Assembly (NCBI GenBank): GCA_028023455.1
Contig: JAQFVV010000184.1
Coordinates: forward strand, 498,001-562,000
DNA from: Epiperipatus broadwayi
Taxonomy: Eukaryota > Onychophora > Udeonychophora > Euonychophora > Peripatidae
DNA length: 64,000 nt
Reading direction: 5' to 3'
The notes under the pieces are model-generated. The model had not been told where the DNA came from, did no database searches, and was given only the letters and a program-made list of their open reading frames with translations. Made by a program: the position numbers and the translations under genes. Shown piece by piece: positions 36,726 to 48,150 of the stretch (its first letter is position 1; every line of letters begins with the position of its first letter).

Positions 36726-39529
36726 TAAACAGATTACATTTTGATATCGGCAACAATAACAATAACTCAAGTTTCTTTTCTTTTTTAATGATGACAAATG
36801 AATTCAAAAATTCTAATCTTCTAATTCTTTTGAATTTCTCCTTTTATAGTCCTGAAGTGTCTTATCTAGGAATGTTCGGATTCATCTGACATATTTCATA
36901 TATGTATTTCATTGGTTCATTGTTTTTGTGGTTAAGTAGATTTTTCCTCTGTGGTCTGTGTATATATCTTGGGCAGGAAAAGCAAGTCTTTTGTTTCTAT
37001 CTCTTGACTCTTATCTATTTCATAGTAATCCATTTAATGATTATTGTGCCCTAAGGACTTGTTTGTAATTTTATTTTTAATAAAAACTTTCTTCATTATT
37101 TTTAAGATTAAAAGGTTTTTATTATTGTTTTATTTTAAGATTAGAATCTTTGTTTCGATTCTATAAATTCTTTAAGCTTATTTTATTTTCAATATTTAAA
37201 TGAAACATATTAATAAATTAATAACTCACTATCTGTGCATTTTGAACAGCTGTGCATTTAACTCATTATTAGATATCTACAAAAAAATTTAAATGTAACG
37301 TATATATATATCCCATTACAGTATATTGCTCAGAGAAAAACATGGCTGCTTAAATGTCACAAAATTTGTTAATGTTTTTTTTTATTGTTGTTTATTTATA
37401 TTTTTGTTTATTTGTTTAAATTTTTCTTTGGATAGAACATAATTGAAATCATGTAATTAGATATGGCATAATTCATGGCTGCACTGTATTATATTTTGGC
37501 ATCTACTTCAAAATCTTTCAGTCTTGAAATGCAGATGATGATTATTTCATTTGAAGTTGTTAAATACATTTTCAATTGGTGATGATATAAATAGATTGGC
37601 AAAAAATATAATTAAATAGTAGGTACAATAGAGAATATATTCATCTTTTTGAGATGGTTTTTAAGAATAAATTACAAAAACAATATACTGTAATGGTATC
37701 TTGGGGATGAAGCTGGGGTGATAACAATCATCATCATCATCCCAAAGCCAATTCAAAATTTAAATTTACAAATAATATGAATAAATATGAGCAATAAGCC
37801 TGAGAGATCAGCAAGACAAAAGCTAACTATATTAACTATAAGTTCACCATTTTTACACAAAAGTAATAATCATTCATCATCATAAATGATCAATAATAAA
37901 AACTAATCAAAGATAATCTTGTGCCTCGATTTAAAATGGATCTTCAATAGACCAGGCTAATTATTTAGCCCTTGTCAAACTTACAGCAGCAATACAACAA
38001 TAATTTGAATGACAAATTTAAGTGCTAATCCAATATAACAATTCAAAAAATAATGCTGGAATACTAAAACCTGCTGATCATTGTCAAAGCTCTAAAACAC
38101 TTAGCATCATTAATGTACTGGCCAACCATAAACTTAATTTCTAAATAAATAATTAAAATGAAATGTAGTGTATGGTCTTAAAGAATATCCCCTTTGAGCC
38201 ATCCAGCAATAGAAAAGTAACAAAATCATCATTAAGTGGATTTCCATAAGAACTAAACATAAACCTCTTTTATATAACAGACCATTATGCATTAATCAAA
38301 AGCTCTATACCTGTTATTGTAATCAAGAGATATACTACAAACATATAATATTTAGAAATTATTTTTGGATTGAATAAATTCACTGGAATAATTCAAACAA
38401 TGAAATATAAATTTATTAATTAGAAACAATAAAATGAAATTAAGGTCTGCTGAGTATGCTATAATTATAAATTTGGCATTCTGACTTTGATTAATAAGGA
38501 AACAATAAAATCAGCTATCACACTTTCATGATGCATAAATAATAAATTTTCACATATACATGTGGGTACCCATGGAAATGTGTGCACACACTAACATTTA
38601 TATCATATGATATTTTAATTTTTCAAAATAATAAACTTATTAAAAATATATTTTCACAAGACACAATTAATCCCATGTTAAAAATATATATAAAATTCAC
38701 ACTCACATAATACTCAAATATTTTATGCTAATATTTCACACAATTAGTTATAACATGCCAATAATTCTCAAATAAAATATTATATTTATATATATATATA
38801 TATTTTAGTACTTTTGAAAGGCAAAGCCTTTATTTTCAAAGCTGTGAAAGATTGTGGTGCAGAATGTTCAACATGAGAAATGCAAAATTATGCAAATCAA
38901 GTTTGCCATTTCTTGGAAATGTCATGAAATGTGAACTCTTTTGGTAAAATGATCTCTTTTCAAACAGTAGACTGGATTATTGTCATCTTCAGGAAAGATA
39001 TAATCCAGTAACTGTTAACCTTTTGAGTGCTAATTATATTATTGGCTGAGTAAGTTAAAAATCAAAACTTTTAATTGGCCAATTCACAAACTAAAGACAA
39101 AGACAATTGTTAAAATATATTCAGCTTTTATATCATATTGACTTTAGATTTGTTTGTAAAAAGTATATTAATAATTTGTCAGGTTATGAAAGTGAACAAA
39201 AGTTCTTTCAAAAATAAATTTCTATTTATTTATTGTCGAAATATTCCATAGCAGTAAATGTAAAAGTGAAAGAGTTGCTGACGTAAATTTTTTTTTTCAG
39301 TTTTATGTTATGGAAAAGTAAATATTTTTTTTTGCTAGAATCTTCAATATTTTTACTAAAATTTTTAATATTTTTCTAAAATAATTTTGTTTTTTAGCAT
39401 ATTATAGGAAAATGATTTGTAATTTCTCAAAAATACTTTTATAATAGTTTAAAAACATTTGTTTATCATATTTGAAATGAAAATCTTAGCATTCTTCTTT
39501 ATTTTCTTTAATTAGGTGGTTTCTTTGTT
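36726..39529. other. AT-rich stretch without recognised gene
   Basis: No supported frame. A TTAACCTTTTGAGTGC end lies at 39015-39030 (same motif as the element at 1297), with no partner end found. Confidence 0.35.
39015..39030 (+). mobile_element. Isolated TTAA-type transposon end
   Basis: TTAACCTTTTGAGTGC matches the 5' terminus of the piggyBac-like element at 1297 and the minus-strand end at 19913. Confidence 0.3.
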
Positions 39530-39772
39530 CTTTCCAGCCAATCAGAATGTCTTTGGTGGCTGAGAGCCAATCACCGACAAGCTCACTTTTTTGTTTAGCT
39601 TGACAGGCAGTTTTATTAATTTTTTACTTGTAAAATAATTCAAGAGAGGGCAGCATCTTACAGAACTTTTAAAAACCTAACTAGTGACTGTAAAACAGCT
39701 ATCCTAGCATTAAAAATAACAGAATTAGAGTGACGTCAATCATCAATGAAATCTCTCATAAGAGGCGGGCTA
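39530..39772. promoter_or_regulatory. Promoter- or enhancer-like cluster: CCAAT, CRE, GC box
   Basis: Within 240 bp there are two CCAAT boxes in the same orientation, each within CCAATCA (39538-39544 and 39567-39573), a full palindromic CRE TGACGTCA (39731-39738) followed by ATCATCAATG, and a GC box GAGGCGGGC (39762-39770). These stand out in a sequence otherwise poor in G+C. CCAAT plus CRE plus GC box is the signature of TATA-less animal promoters. No coding exon was found downstream on either strand, so it could be a distal enhancer, a first-exon promoter of a gene outside the window, or chance. Confidence 0.35.
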
Positions 39773-40214
39773 AAGATTAATATTCAGTCAGTTTCATTTA
39801 GTCTAGAATTTGATAGACTTCTGGCATACTATCTAATACACAATATAGGCTATGGAGAATACAGAAAATTAAGCCCTTTACTTCCATGTGAATCCACACT
39901 CTGCCATTGTGACCCTAGCCACAGCTGACTTGCACTGTCTTGCCCTCAGTTATATCTTCATAGTAATTATTATCATATGTAAAAATCCTCTCTAATATTT
40001 TCCCAATGTTTTTATAGTCAGAGTAGAATTAAAAAAACACAGTAATTAAAAGTAAGTTTTCTTTATCTTGATTAAAAAAGTTGATGACTCTTTTCAATTC
40101 ACCTTAATGCTTTCAAAAACAACTTTGTAGGGTTTTTATCAAAATATGTTATGCAGGTTTTAATTTTAAAAAATTCTATAATCAACATAGATAGTAGAAT
40201 CTTATAATTACTAG

Positions 40215-40215
<1 letters not shown>

Positions 40216-40267
<52 letters not shown>
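40216..40267. repeat. (AT)n microsatellite
   Basis: Uninterrupted TA dinucleotides. Confidence 0.98.
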
Positions 40268-40270
<3 letters not shown>

Positions 40271-40480
40271 AACATAAAAACATGCTTGTTTTAATTTCAA
40301 AATCAGAATTAATAAAATATTAATTAAATCTTTTTAAATGTTTGATTTAAAACTATAATTGGTAAGAATTTTACATTCAAAAATTATTATTTACTCCTTA
40401 ACTGTTATTCCAGTGTAATATAGAAAATATCTACAAAAAATTTTTGTTTACTTTTCCTTTCAGCTTTATATATATATATA

Positions 40481-42642
40481 TGAAAAACAAAAACAAATTA
40501 CTCACGTAACCTGCTATCACTTGTTATTTATGTTCAAAAGATGGTGCTTTACCAAAACCACCGAACAAGTGTAAAATTTGTTTACATAAATGAAAAAAGA
40601 GTCAGAATTAACTACCTCTTTCATTTGCTCACCCCCAGATCAGCTGATTTCAAGCTGGTTTGCTCTCCTCAGTGAGGGATAGAGTATAGAAACTAGATCT
40701 AAACACTGACTCTCAAGTGTTTATGCAAAACGTTTCTATCAGATTGCAAGCGTGAATTTTTCAGACCGGTAAAGTCTTCAAACTCAGCCTAGCAAGCCAG
40801 ATATTTATATGGGTCTGATCTCAGTTCAGTATCACCATATAATCAAAGTCTCTGCAATATATATCATTGCAAGAAAACTTTAAAGGTACATTTATGAAAA
40901 ACAAAAACAAGTTACTCACGTAACCTGCTATCACTTGTTATTTATGTTCAAAAGATGGCGCTTTACCAAAACCACCGAACAAGTGTAAAATTTGTTTACA
41001 TAAACGAAAAAAGAGTCAGAATTAACTACCTCTTTCATTTGCTCACCCCCAGATCAGCTGATTTCAAGCTGGTTTGCTCTCCTCAGTGAGGGATAGAGTA
41101 TAGAAACTAGATCTAAACACTGACTCTCAAGTGTTTATGCAAAACGTTTCTATCAGATTGCAAGCGTGAATTTTTCAGACCGGTAAAGTCTTCAAACTCA
41201 GCCTAGCAAGCCAGATATTTATATGGGTCTGATCTCAGTTCAGTATCACCATATAATCAAAGTCTCTGCAATATATATCATTGCAAGAAAACTTTAAAGG
41301 TACATTTATGAAAAACAAAAACAAGTTACTCACGTAACCTGCTATCACTTGTTATTTATGTTCAAAAGATGGCGCTTTACCAAAACCACCGAACAAGTGT
41401 AAAATTTGTTTACATAAACGAAAAAAGAGTCAGAATTAACTACCTCTTTCATTTGCTCACCCCCAGATCAGCTGATTTCAAGCTGGTTTGCTCTCCTCAG
41501 TGAGGGATAGAGTATAGAAACTAGATCTAAACACTGACTCTCAAGTGTTTATGCAAAACGTTTCTATCAGATTGCAAGCGTGAATTTTTCAGACCGGTAA
41601 AGTCTTCAAACTCAGCCTAGCAAGCCAGATATTTATATGGGTCTGATCTCAGTTCAGTATCACCATATAATCAAAGTCTCTGCAATATATATCATTGCAA
41701 GAAAACTTTAAAGGTACATTTATGAAAAACAAAAACAAGTTACTCACGTAACCTGCTATCACTTGTTATTTATGTTCAAAAGATGGCGCTTTACCAAAAC
41801 CACCGAACAAGTGTAAAATTTGTTTACATAAACGAAAAAAGAGTCAGAATTAACTACCTCTTTCATTTGCTCACCCCCAGATCAGCTGATTTCAAGCTGG
41901 TTTGCTCTCCTCAGTGAGGGATAGAGTATAGAAACTAGATCTAAACACTGACTCTCAAGTGTTTATGCAAAACGTTTCTATCAGATTGCAAGCGTGAATT
42001 TTTCAGACCGGTAAAGTCTTCAAACTCAGCCTAGCAAGCCAGATATTTATATGGGTCTGATCTCAGTTCAGTATCACCATATAATCAAAGTCTCTGCAAT
42101 ATATATCATTGCAAGAAAACTTTAAAGGTACATTTATGAAAAACAAAAACAAGTTACTCACGTAACCTGCTATCACTTGTTATTTATGTTCAAAAGATGG
42201 CGCTTTACCAAAACCACCGAACAAGTGTAAAATTTGTTTACATAAACGAAAAAAGAGTCAGAATTAACTACCTCTTTCATTTGCTCACCCCCAGATCAGC
42301 TGATTTCAAGCTGGTTTGCTCTCCTCAGTGAGGGATAGAGTATAGAAACTAGATCTAAACACTGACTCTCAAGTGTTTATGCAAAACGTTTCTATCAGAT
42401 TGCAAGCGTGAATTTTTCAGACCAGTAAAGTCTTCAAACTCAGCCTAGCAAGCCAGATATTTATATGGGTCTGATCTCAGTTCAGTATCACCATATAATC
42501 AAAGTCTCTGCAATATATATCATTGCAAGAAAACTTTAAAGGTACATTTATGAAAAACAAAAACAAGTTACTCACGTAACCTGCTATCACTTGTTATTTA
42601 TGTTCAAAAGATGGCGCTTTACCAAAACCACCGAACAAGTGT
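40481..42642 (+). repeat. 414-bp satellite array, direct part (5.2 copies)
   Basis: Units start at 40481, 40895, 41309, 41723, 42137 and 42551, each exactly 414 bp after the last. The final one is cut after 92 bp. Copies differ at only a few sites: copy 1 has GATGGTGC where later ones have GATGGCGC, and AAATGAAA where later ones have AAACGAAA. Copy 5 has ACCAGT for ACCGGT. Each unit contains an ATCAGCTGAT palindrome and has higher GC than the flanks. No open frame spans a unit. Near-identity shows recent amplification or homogenisation. Confidence 0.97.
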
Positions 42643-43152
42643 GAGCAAATGAAAGAGGTAGTTAATTCTGACTCTTTTTTCATTTATGTAAACAAATTTT
42701 ACACTTGTTCGGTGGTTTTGGTAAAGCGCCATCTTTTGAACATAAATAACAAGTGATAGCAGGTTACGTGAGTAACTTGTTTTTGTTTTTCATAAATGTA
42801 CCTTTAAAGTTTTCTTGCAATGATATATATTGCAGAGACTTTGATTATATGGTGATACTGAACTGAGATCAGACCCATATAAATATCTGGCTTGCTAGGC
42901 TGAGTTTGAAGACTTTACCGGTCTGAAAAATTCACGCTTGCAATCTGATAGAAACGTTTTGCATAAACACTTGAGAGTCAGTGTTTAGATCTAGTTTCTA
43001 TACTCTATCCCTCACTGACGAGAGCAAACCAGCTTGAAATCAGCTGATCTGGGGGTGAGCAAATGAAAGAGGTAGTTAATTCTGACTCTTTTTTCGTTTA
43101 TGTAAACAAATTTTACACTTGTTCGGTGGTTTTGGTAAAGCACCATCTTTTG

Positions 43153-43155
<3 letters not shown>
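42643..43155 (-). repeat. 414-bp satellite array, inverted part (1.24 copies)
   Basis: After 42642 the same unit continues in reverse orientation: first a 155-bp piece, then about 358 bp of a further unit, ending where (AT)n begins. The inversion joint lies at TGTGAGC with 1-2 nt shared. The two sides of the joint are different unit positions, so about 60 nt form a loop. The last copy shares the CACCATC (GATGGTG) variant of the first direct copy. Confidence 0.95.

Positions 43156-43192
<37 letters not shown>
43156..43192. repeat. (AT)n microsatellite at satellite edge
   Basis: Directly abuts the truncated last satellite unit. A shorter (TA)n run (40469-40481) abuts the first unit. Confidence 0.95.
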
Positions 43193-43196
<4 letters not shown>

Positions 43197-43495
43197 AATG
43201 GAAAATATATCAAATAAACATATTATGCATCAAATGTAATGGAATGTCAATATATGAGAAGAAAATAATGCTTCAAACATTGGATGATAAATGTAATGGA
43301 ATATATGTAATCTAAATGAATCCAATTGTTGAAAAGGCTTAATATAATAGATTGTATAATTTAAATGAAGAAAAATAAAATTATCCCAGTTATATTTAAA
43401 TAAATTGTTTATATGCCCTTCCAATTAGCTATACATGAAATAAATCTAAAATCATACAGAGCAATGAGATCTATCCTTATAATTTATTCTCAAGG

Positions 43496-43563
43496 TTGAT
43501 ATGACTAACTAATCATATATATATATATATATATATATATGATTAGTTAGTCATATCAATGTT

Positions 43564-43605
<42 letters not shown>

Positions 43606-43609
43606 AACA
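43496..43609. repeat. Two adjacent (AT)n-centred palindromes
   Basis: TTGATATGACTAACTAATCA is mirrored by its reverse complement around (TA)n (43496-43559). Immediately after, TGTTTCTGATA is mirrored around a second (AT)n (43560-43609). Both are perfect outside the AT core and would extrude as cruciforms. Confidence 0.95.
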
Positions 43610-44871
43610 AAGGGAATTCTATTAAATCCAATATACACATCTAATAAGTAAATTTATGTATATCGAAACATATCAATGAACAATAATATGTGTAAGTAAC
43701 CTAAAGACTAAATAATAAGTGAAATACGAAGTTATCTTCTATTAAATTGTGAATTCAATTAATTTCATAATGACTCTGGCACTAAAAGAAAAATAAGAAT
43801 AAAATATTAATACTCTTTTAAATAAATTACAAAGGCATTACTTATAAAACAAATAGTACATCCTTTATTTCTATATTATGGTTTAATTTTAGGTAGTATC
43901 AATGTTTTAAATAAGTTTTAAATACAAACCCAAATACAAAAAATATATACATATATATATATACTTGCAATAAGTATATATATTAAATAGATAAAGACAT
44001 ATTTGTGCTCAACAAGTATGCATTATTATAAACACAAATCCATATTTATATTTTTTTAAATATTCAAAATTAAAAATAAATAAAAATAAAAGTATATTAT
44101 ATCCAGCAAATATATAAATTATTGTTTAGGTCTGCATAAGAATTATTATATGAAGTTAAAAAAAAATGAAAATAGATAAATAAATAATAAAAAAAAAATT
44201 TATAATAAAATTTGCGTATATAAATTTTACTTATTAAAATATACATATAGCAACCCATATGCAACCCAAACTTATAAGCCATACTTTAAAATTTTAAATT
44301 ACTTAAGTGTTAATTTTGACACCTGTTAAATGTTTATTGTTTTTTAGAAAACAAAACGCTTGAATAGAATAGAATGATATTTATTAAAACGTTTTATTTT
44401 TATAATTAAATAAAAAAAAAATATCGATCTCAAAAATATATATATCATTTATATTAATAAAATTATTTACTACCTTTTGTTTTAAAGTTTAACTTGTTCA
44501 TTTTTCTTTCAAAAGTCAACTTATTCTTTTGTTTTATTTCTTTATTTGTTTAATATTAGAATGCATTCTATCTAAAGTTAAATTGAAGAAATACCACATT
44601 AGAAAAAATTATTGGTTTCCAAATGCACATATATACTTCATTTTTTTAAATTTCTCTCCTTGAAAAAAAAAAAATTGACATGTTGAATCCAATATATTAA
44701 TTAATTTTAGTTACCTCCAGATTATTATTAGATTGACCATTATAGATTCCAGATAGCTATATCAAATTTCGGCTTCAGACGCTTGAAATTCACGTGTTGA
44801 AATTTGCTTAGTTTTTCTTTTTAAACTGCTTTGGAATAAATGAAAGGAAATGGCACAGCTCCTTGGCTGCG
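43610..44871. other. AT-rich stretch, nothing recognised
   Basis: No gene or repeat partner. A CACGTG E-box lies at about 44793, 150 bp upstream of the small ORF at 44944. Confidence 0.35.
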
Positions 44872-44943
44872 ATATATATATATTAGCCAGTCATGGTTTA
44901 TATATTTATTACAGAAGTTTATCTTATTCCACTATTCTTAAGA

Positions 44944-45105
44944 ATGGCAATTTCAAAGAAACAAAGTACAACAAATTTTTATCCTTCAGTTTGTTTAATC
45001 ACTATCCTAATAATAATGGCTTCTTTTGTTGCTGCTGTTGTTCCATGTGCTAGCAAATGCTGTTTTGAAAACCATTGTTACATATGTTTTCTTTTAAATA
45101 ATTAA
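44944..45105 (+). CDS. Candidate small secreted cysteine-rich peptide
   Basis: A 53-codon frame: basic N-terminal part with KK at residues 5-6, a strongly hydrophobic stretch at about residues 16-33 ending FVAAVV, then a short tail with five cysteines (PCASKCCFENHCYIC). This is the layout of a signal peptide followed by a disulfide-type mature peptide. Upstream are a TATA-like run at 44872-44883 and an E-box. The ORF is less AT-rich than its flanks. Against it: no canonical AATAAA, no dibasic site before the Cys block, an odd number of cysteines, and a tail too short to match a family I know. Start chosen as the ATG that places the hydrophobic segment like a signal peptide; an upstream ATG at 44893 is possible. 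Confidence 0.25.
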   Translation: MAISKKQSTTNFYPSVCLITILIIMASFVAAVVPCASKCCFENHCYICFLLNN

Positions 45106-46789
45106 CATTCAAAAAAAAAATATTAACCATATAAAAAAAATATTAAATCGAAAATTTATTTGACAGCTTTTAATATATATATAGACATAAATAATAACAT
45201 TACGTTTTTTTAATAATCACCACAAATAAATAATCTTTTTTAACATCAACAATTTATATGTCTTTATTTATTTATAATAATTAGAACATATAAGTATTAC
45301 TATTAAACATCTCACCATTAAGAATAATAATAATAGTTAAATATTCACAACGATGTACCATCAACAAATAAATAAAATAATAACTCCAAACAATAACTAT
45401 AACTAATAACCATAAACAATAATCATACTTCATATATAAACATCAAATCAAAGAGATTTTTTTTAATAACAACAAATGATTTTTAAAATATAGATAGATT
45501 TATCGATATTTACAATATATATATGCACATACACTACTATGTTGTTATATGCCATGAAACATAATTGTCTCAATAAATAAATCTTTTAAAATTAAACAAT
45601 CAGTTTTTTGCTTTCAATAGTAAATATAGAAGTCTATTCTAAATATTTCTTTTAATTTTATTTTCATGGTTATAATGTAAATCTTATTTTATATATCTTA
45701 ATATTAAAATTACAATAAATTTCACTACTCCATTTTGTAATACAATAATTTTATTCTGCGCAGTTTATAATTTAGAGAACATTAAAATTAAAAACTTTAA
45801 AAGTATATATAAAAAAAATTCTTAGAGAATTTATCTAACATAATAGAATAAATATAATTTAGTATAAAGAAAACTATTTTTCTTTATTTGTTCAATTTTC
45901 ATTTTTCTTAAACAGAAATGATTCTTTTTAGTTAATTGTTTTAGTACAATTAAAATTTAGTTTGAACAAATAATTAAACTTTTTTAAAAACTTTTATTTG
46001 TATTAAGATTATTACTGGTGGATGCCAAGTTGATAAATATTTATAGAAATTATATGACTAGCATTTTTCTAAAATGTTTGATTTTTCAAATGGCTCAAAA
46101 TCACATTCATAATTATGATAATAAATTAGCCAACATTTCCTTCACCATCAAAATTTTCAAACATTATTCACTTTCAATTTTATGTTGCAGTTAAAATAGC
46201 ATTATTTTAAACAGACATTTTTGTGTCAAAAGAGTTTATCTGATCAAATATTTATTAGTAAATTTTCCTTATTACCATGATATTCTCAAAAATCTTTGCC
46301 AATGATTTTCCTAACATTTTAGCACCCAAATCTAAAAAATATTTTACTATTTTTAATAGTAATCCTAATCAGTGTTATTTTAATATGATAGTAATTGCAA
46401 TTATAAAAATAAGTTTACAAAATGTTAAGAAGAATTAATGACATTTGTAGAAAGTTTTTTTTAAAATCTATAAATTATTATGTAAATGTAAAAGTTGGTT
46501 TGTTTGTTGTTTTATAACTCAAAAATATTGACCAATCTTGATGAATCTTGCATGATTTTCTTTCTTTATTTTGTGGAAAAAATTTTTAGGTTATTCAATT
46601 TTTTGCTTTATAGTATTTAAGTGATATAAAAACTTTGATAATTTGCAATATAAAAAATGTATCAGAATAGAAAACACTTTCTAATGATATCATAAAAATG
46701 CAAAAAAGACATTAATACTGATTAAAAGATTACAGGTGGAAAATGTTGTGGTCTACTTATAGAAATTCCTACTAGAGAAATGGAAAGAG
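45106..46789. other. AT-rich stretch, nothing recognised
   Basis: Poly-A tracts and short frames only. Confidence 0.4.
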
Positions 46790-47350
46790 TTCTAGTTTTT
46801 GGTAATCCATGGTCAAATTTTATTGTATAAATATATTTTAAATTCATTAAATTTTATTTGGACAATGTATCCATTTTAAAAATTATCATGTGAGAAATAT
46901 AAAATAATTTACTTCAAAATTATTATCTTTTGTATTTAATACATATTCTATTTTTTGTGATGCTGCTGCTAAAAAGTATTTCATATAAATATTACATAAA
47001 TGTATTTCAATTATCAAAATTTCTACTAACATAAAGACATAGTTAAAGAAGTAGAAAAAAATAGTGAGTGAGATTATGCAAGGATATAGCTAAAAAAATA
47101 GAGATTATTTAGCAAGAAAAAAATTCATTTTGTATTCAATACACCAAAAATCAAAAATAGGATATGTGACTACATTTTAATTTAAAAACTTTCTACTAAT
47201 GCAAGGATATAGTTAGAGAAATGAATAGAATTAGTGAAAAAAAAATTATTTGATATTCAGTACATCAAAAATGCAATTTAGATAATGAAGTATTAAAAAA
47301 ATTTAAATACTCAGAATATATCCTTCTTATATATATAAATTTGAAATATA
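46790..47350 (+). repeat. Tandem duplication, copy 1
   Basis: Shares with 47555-48150 the order 'tagtttttggtaatc', 'aaattttattgt', 'ttttaaaaattatca', 'atttcaattatcaaa', 'gagaattagtga'-type strings, 'gtattcaatac' and 'aaatttaaatRctcagaat'. Moderately diverged. Copy 1 itself holds a repeated sub-block (around 47100 and 47230). Confidence 0.75.
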
Positions 47351-47370
47351 TTTTAATTATCAAAAGTTAA

Positions 47371-47552
47371 ATATAGAGGATTTGAACTCAGACTTTCAAG
47401 CACCCACCAACTATCTACACTATCTCATACAACTGATATACATGACCACATACATGTAGAAAAGATAAATAATCACCAATAAATGTATTTCATGCTAAAC
47501 CAGCATTCATCAGTTGGTCCAGATTATCATCTCCCACACATATATATATAAT
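47371..47552 (-). mobile_element. Hammerhead-bearing SINE-like unit, copy 4
   Basis: A complete, best-preserved copy outside the composite palindrome. Minus strand: TGTGTGGGAGATGATAATC, ribozyme, linker, A-box-like TAGTGTAGATAGTTGG (47407-47422), B box GTTCAAATC (47379-47387), CCTCTATAT. It is flanked by (AT)n on the ribozyme side. Its 180-bp extent gives the likely unit length. It lies exactly between the two copies of the 46790-48150 duplication. Confidence 0.75.
47469..47527 (-). ncRNA. Hammerhead ribozyme (type I), copy H4
   Basis: Minus strand: ATAATC, TGG bulge, ACCAA, CTGATGA, stem II ATGCT/AGCAT (the G-U closing pair of the other copies is A-U here), loop GGTTT, GAAA, TACATTTA, TTGGT, GATTAT. 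The core is intact. Mini stem III has one U-U mismatch, which may weaken it. Predicted cleavage is between 47480 and 47479. Confidence 0.8.
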
Positions 47553-47554
47553 CA

Positions 47555-48150
47555 AAAATTATAGTTTTTGGTAATCAGAAGTAAAATTTTATTGTTCAAA
47601 TATATTTTAAATTAATTAAATTTTGTTTGGATTACTTATTTAATTTTTCACTTGCATAAATCATGATGTTAAAATTTCATAGCCATTTTAAAAATTATCA
47701 CATCAAAAATATAAAATAATTTACTTTGAAATTATTGTTTATTGTATTTAATAAATATTATATTTTTGCAATACTTATGTTGATAATTATTTTATATGTA
47801 GATTATGTAAATATATTTCAATTATCAAACTTTCCACTAACTCTAAGATACAGCTAAAAGAATGGAGAGAATTAGTGAGAAAAAATACACTAGGGTATAG
47901 CTAGAGAAAAGAAGAAAATTAGAAGTGAAAATTCAATACATCGAAAATGGAATACTCAAATATATTTTAATTATCAAACTTTCGATTACCATGAGGAAAC
48001 ATTAAGAGAACTGAAGAGAATTAGTGATGGAAATTTTTATTTAGTATTCAATACATCAAAAAGGAAATTTAGACAATAAAACATTAAAAAAATTTAAATG
48101 CTCAGAATATATCCTAAGGAGGATATACATATTTGAAATATATTTTAATT
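47555..48150 (+). repeat. Tandem duplication, copy 2
   Basis: Second copy of 46790-47350. It contains a roughly 45-bp extra segment near 47635-47680 and ends near the 'aaggaggatatac' string. Confidence 0.75.

Noticed and set aside
39929-39949. Good-looking splice acceptor (GCTGAC branch-like site, pyrimidine tract, CAG)
   Set aside because: All three frames stop soon after it and no matching donor gives a sensible exon.
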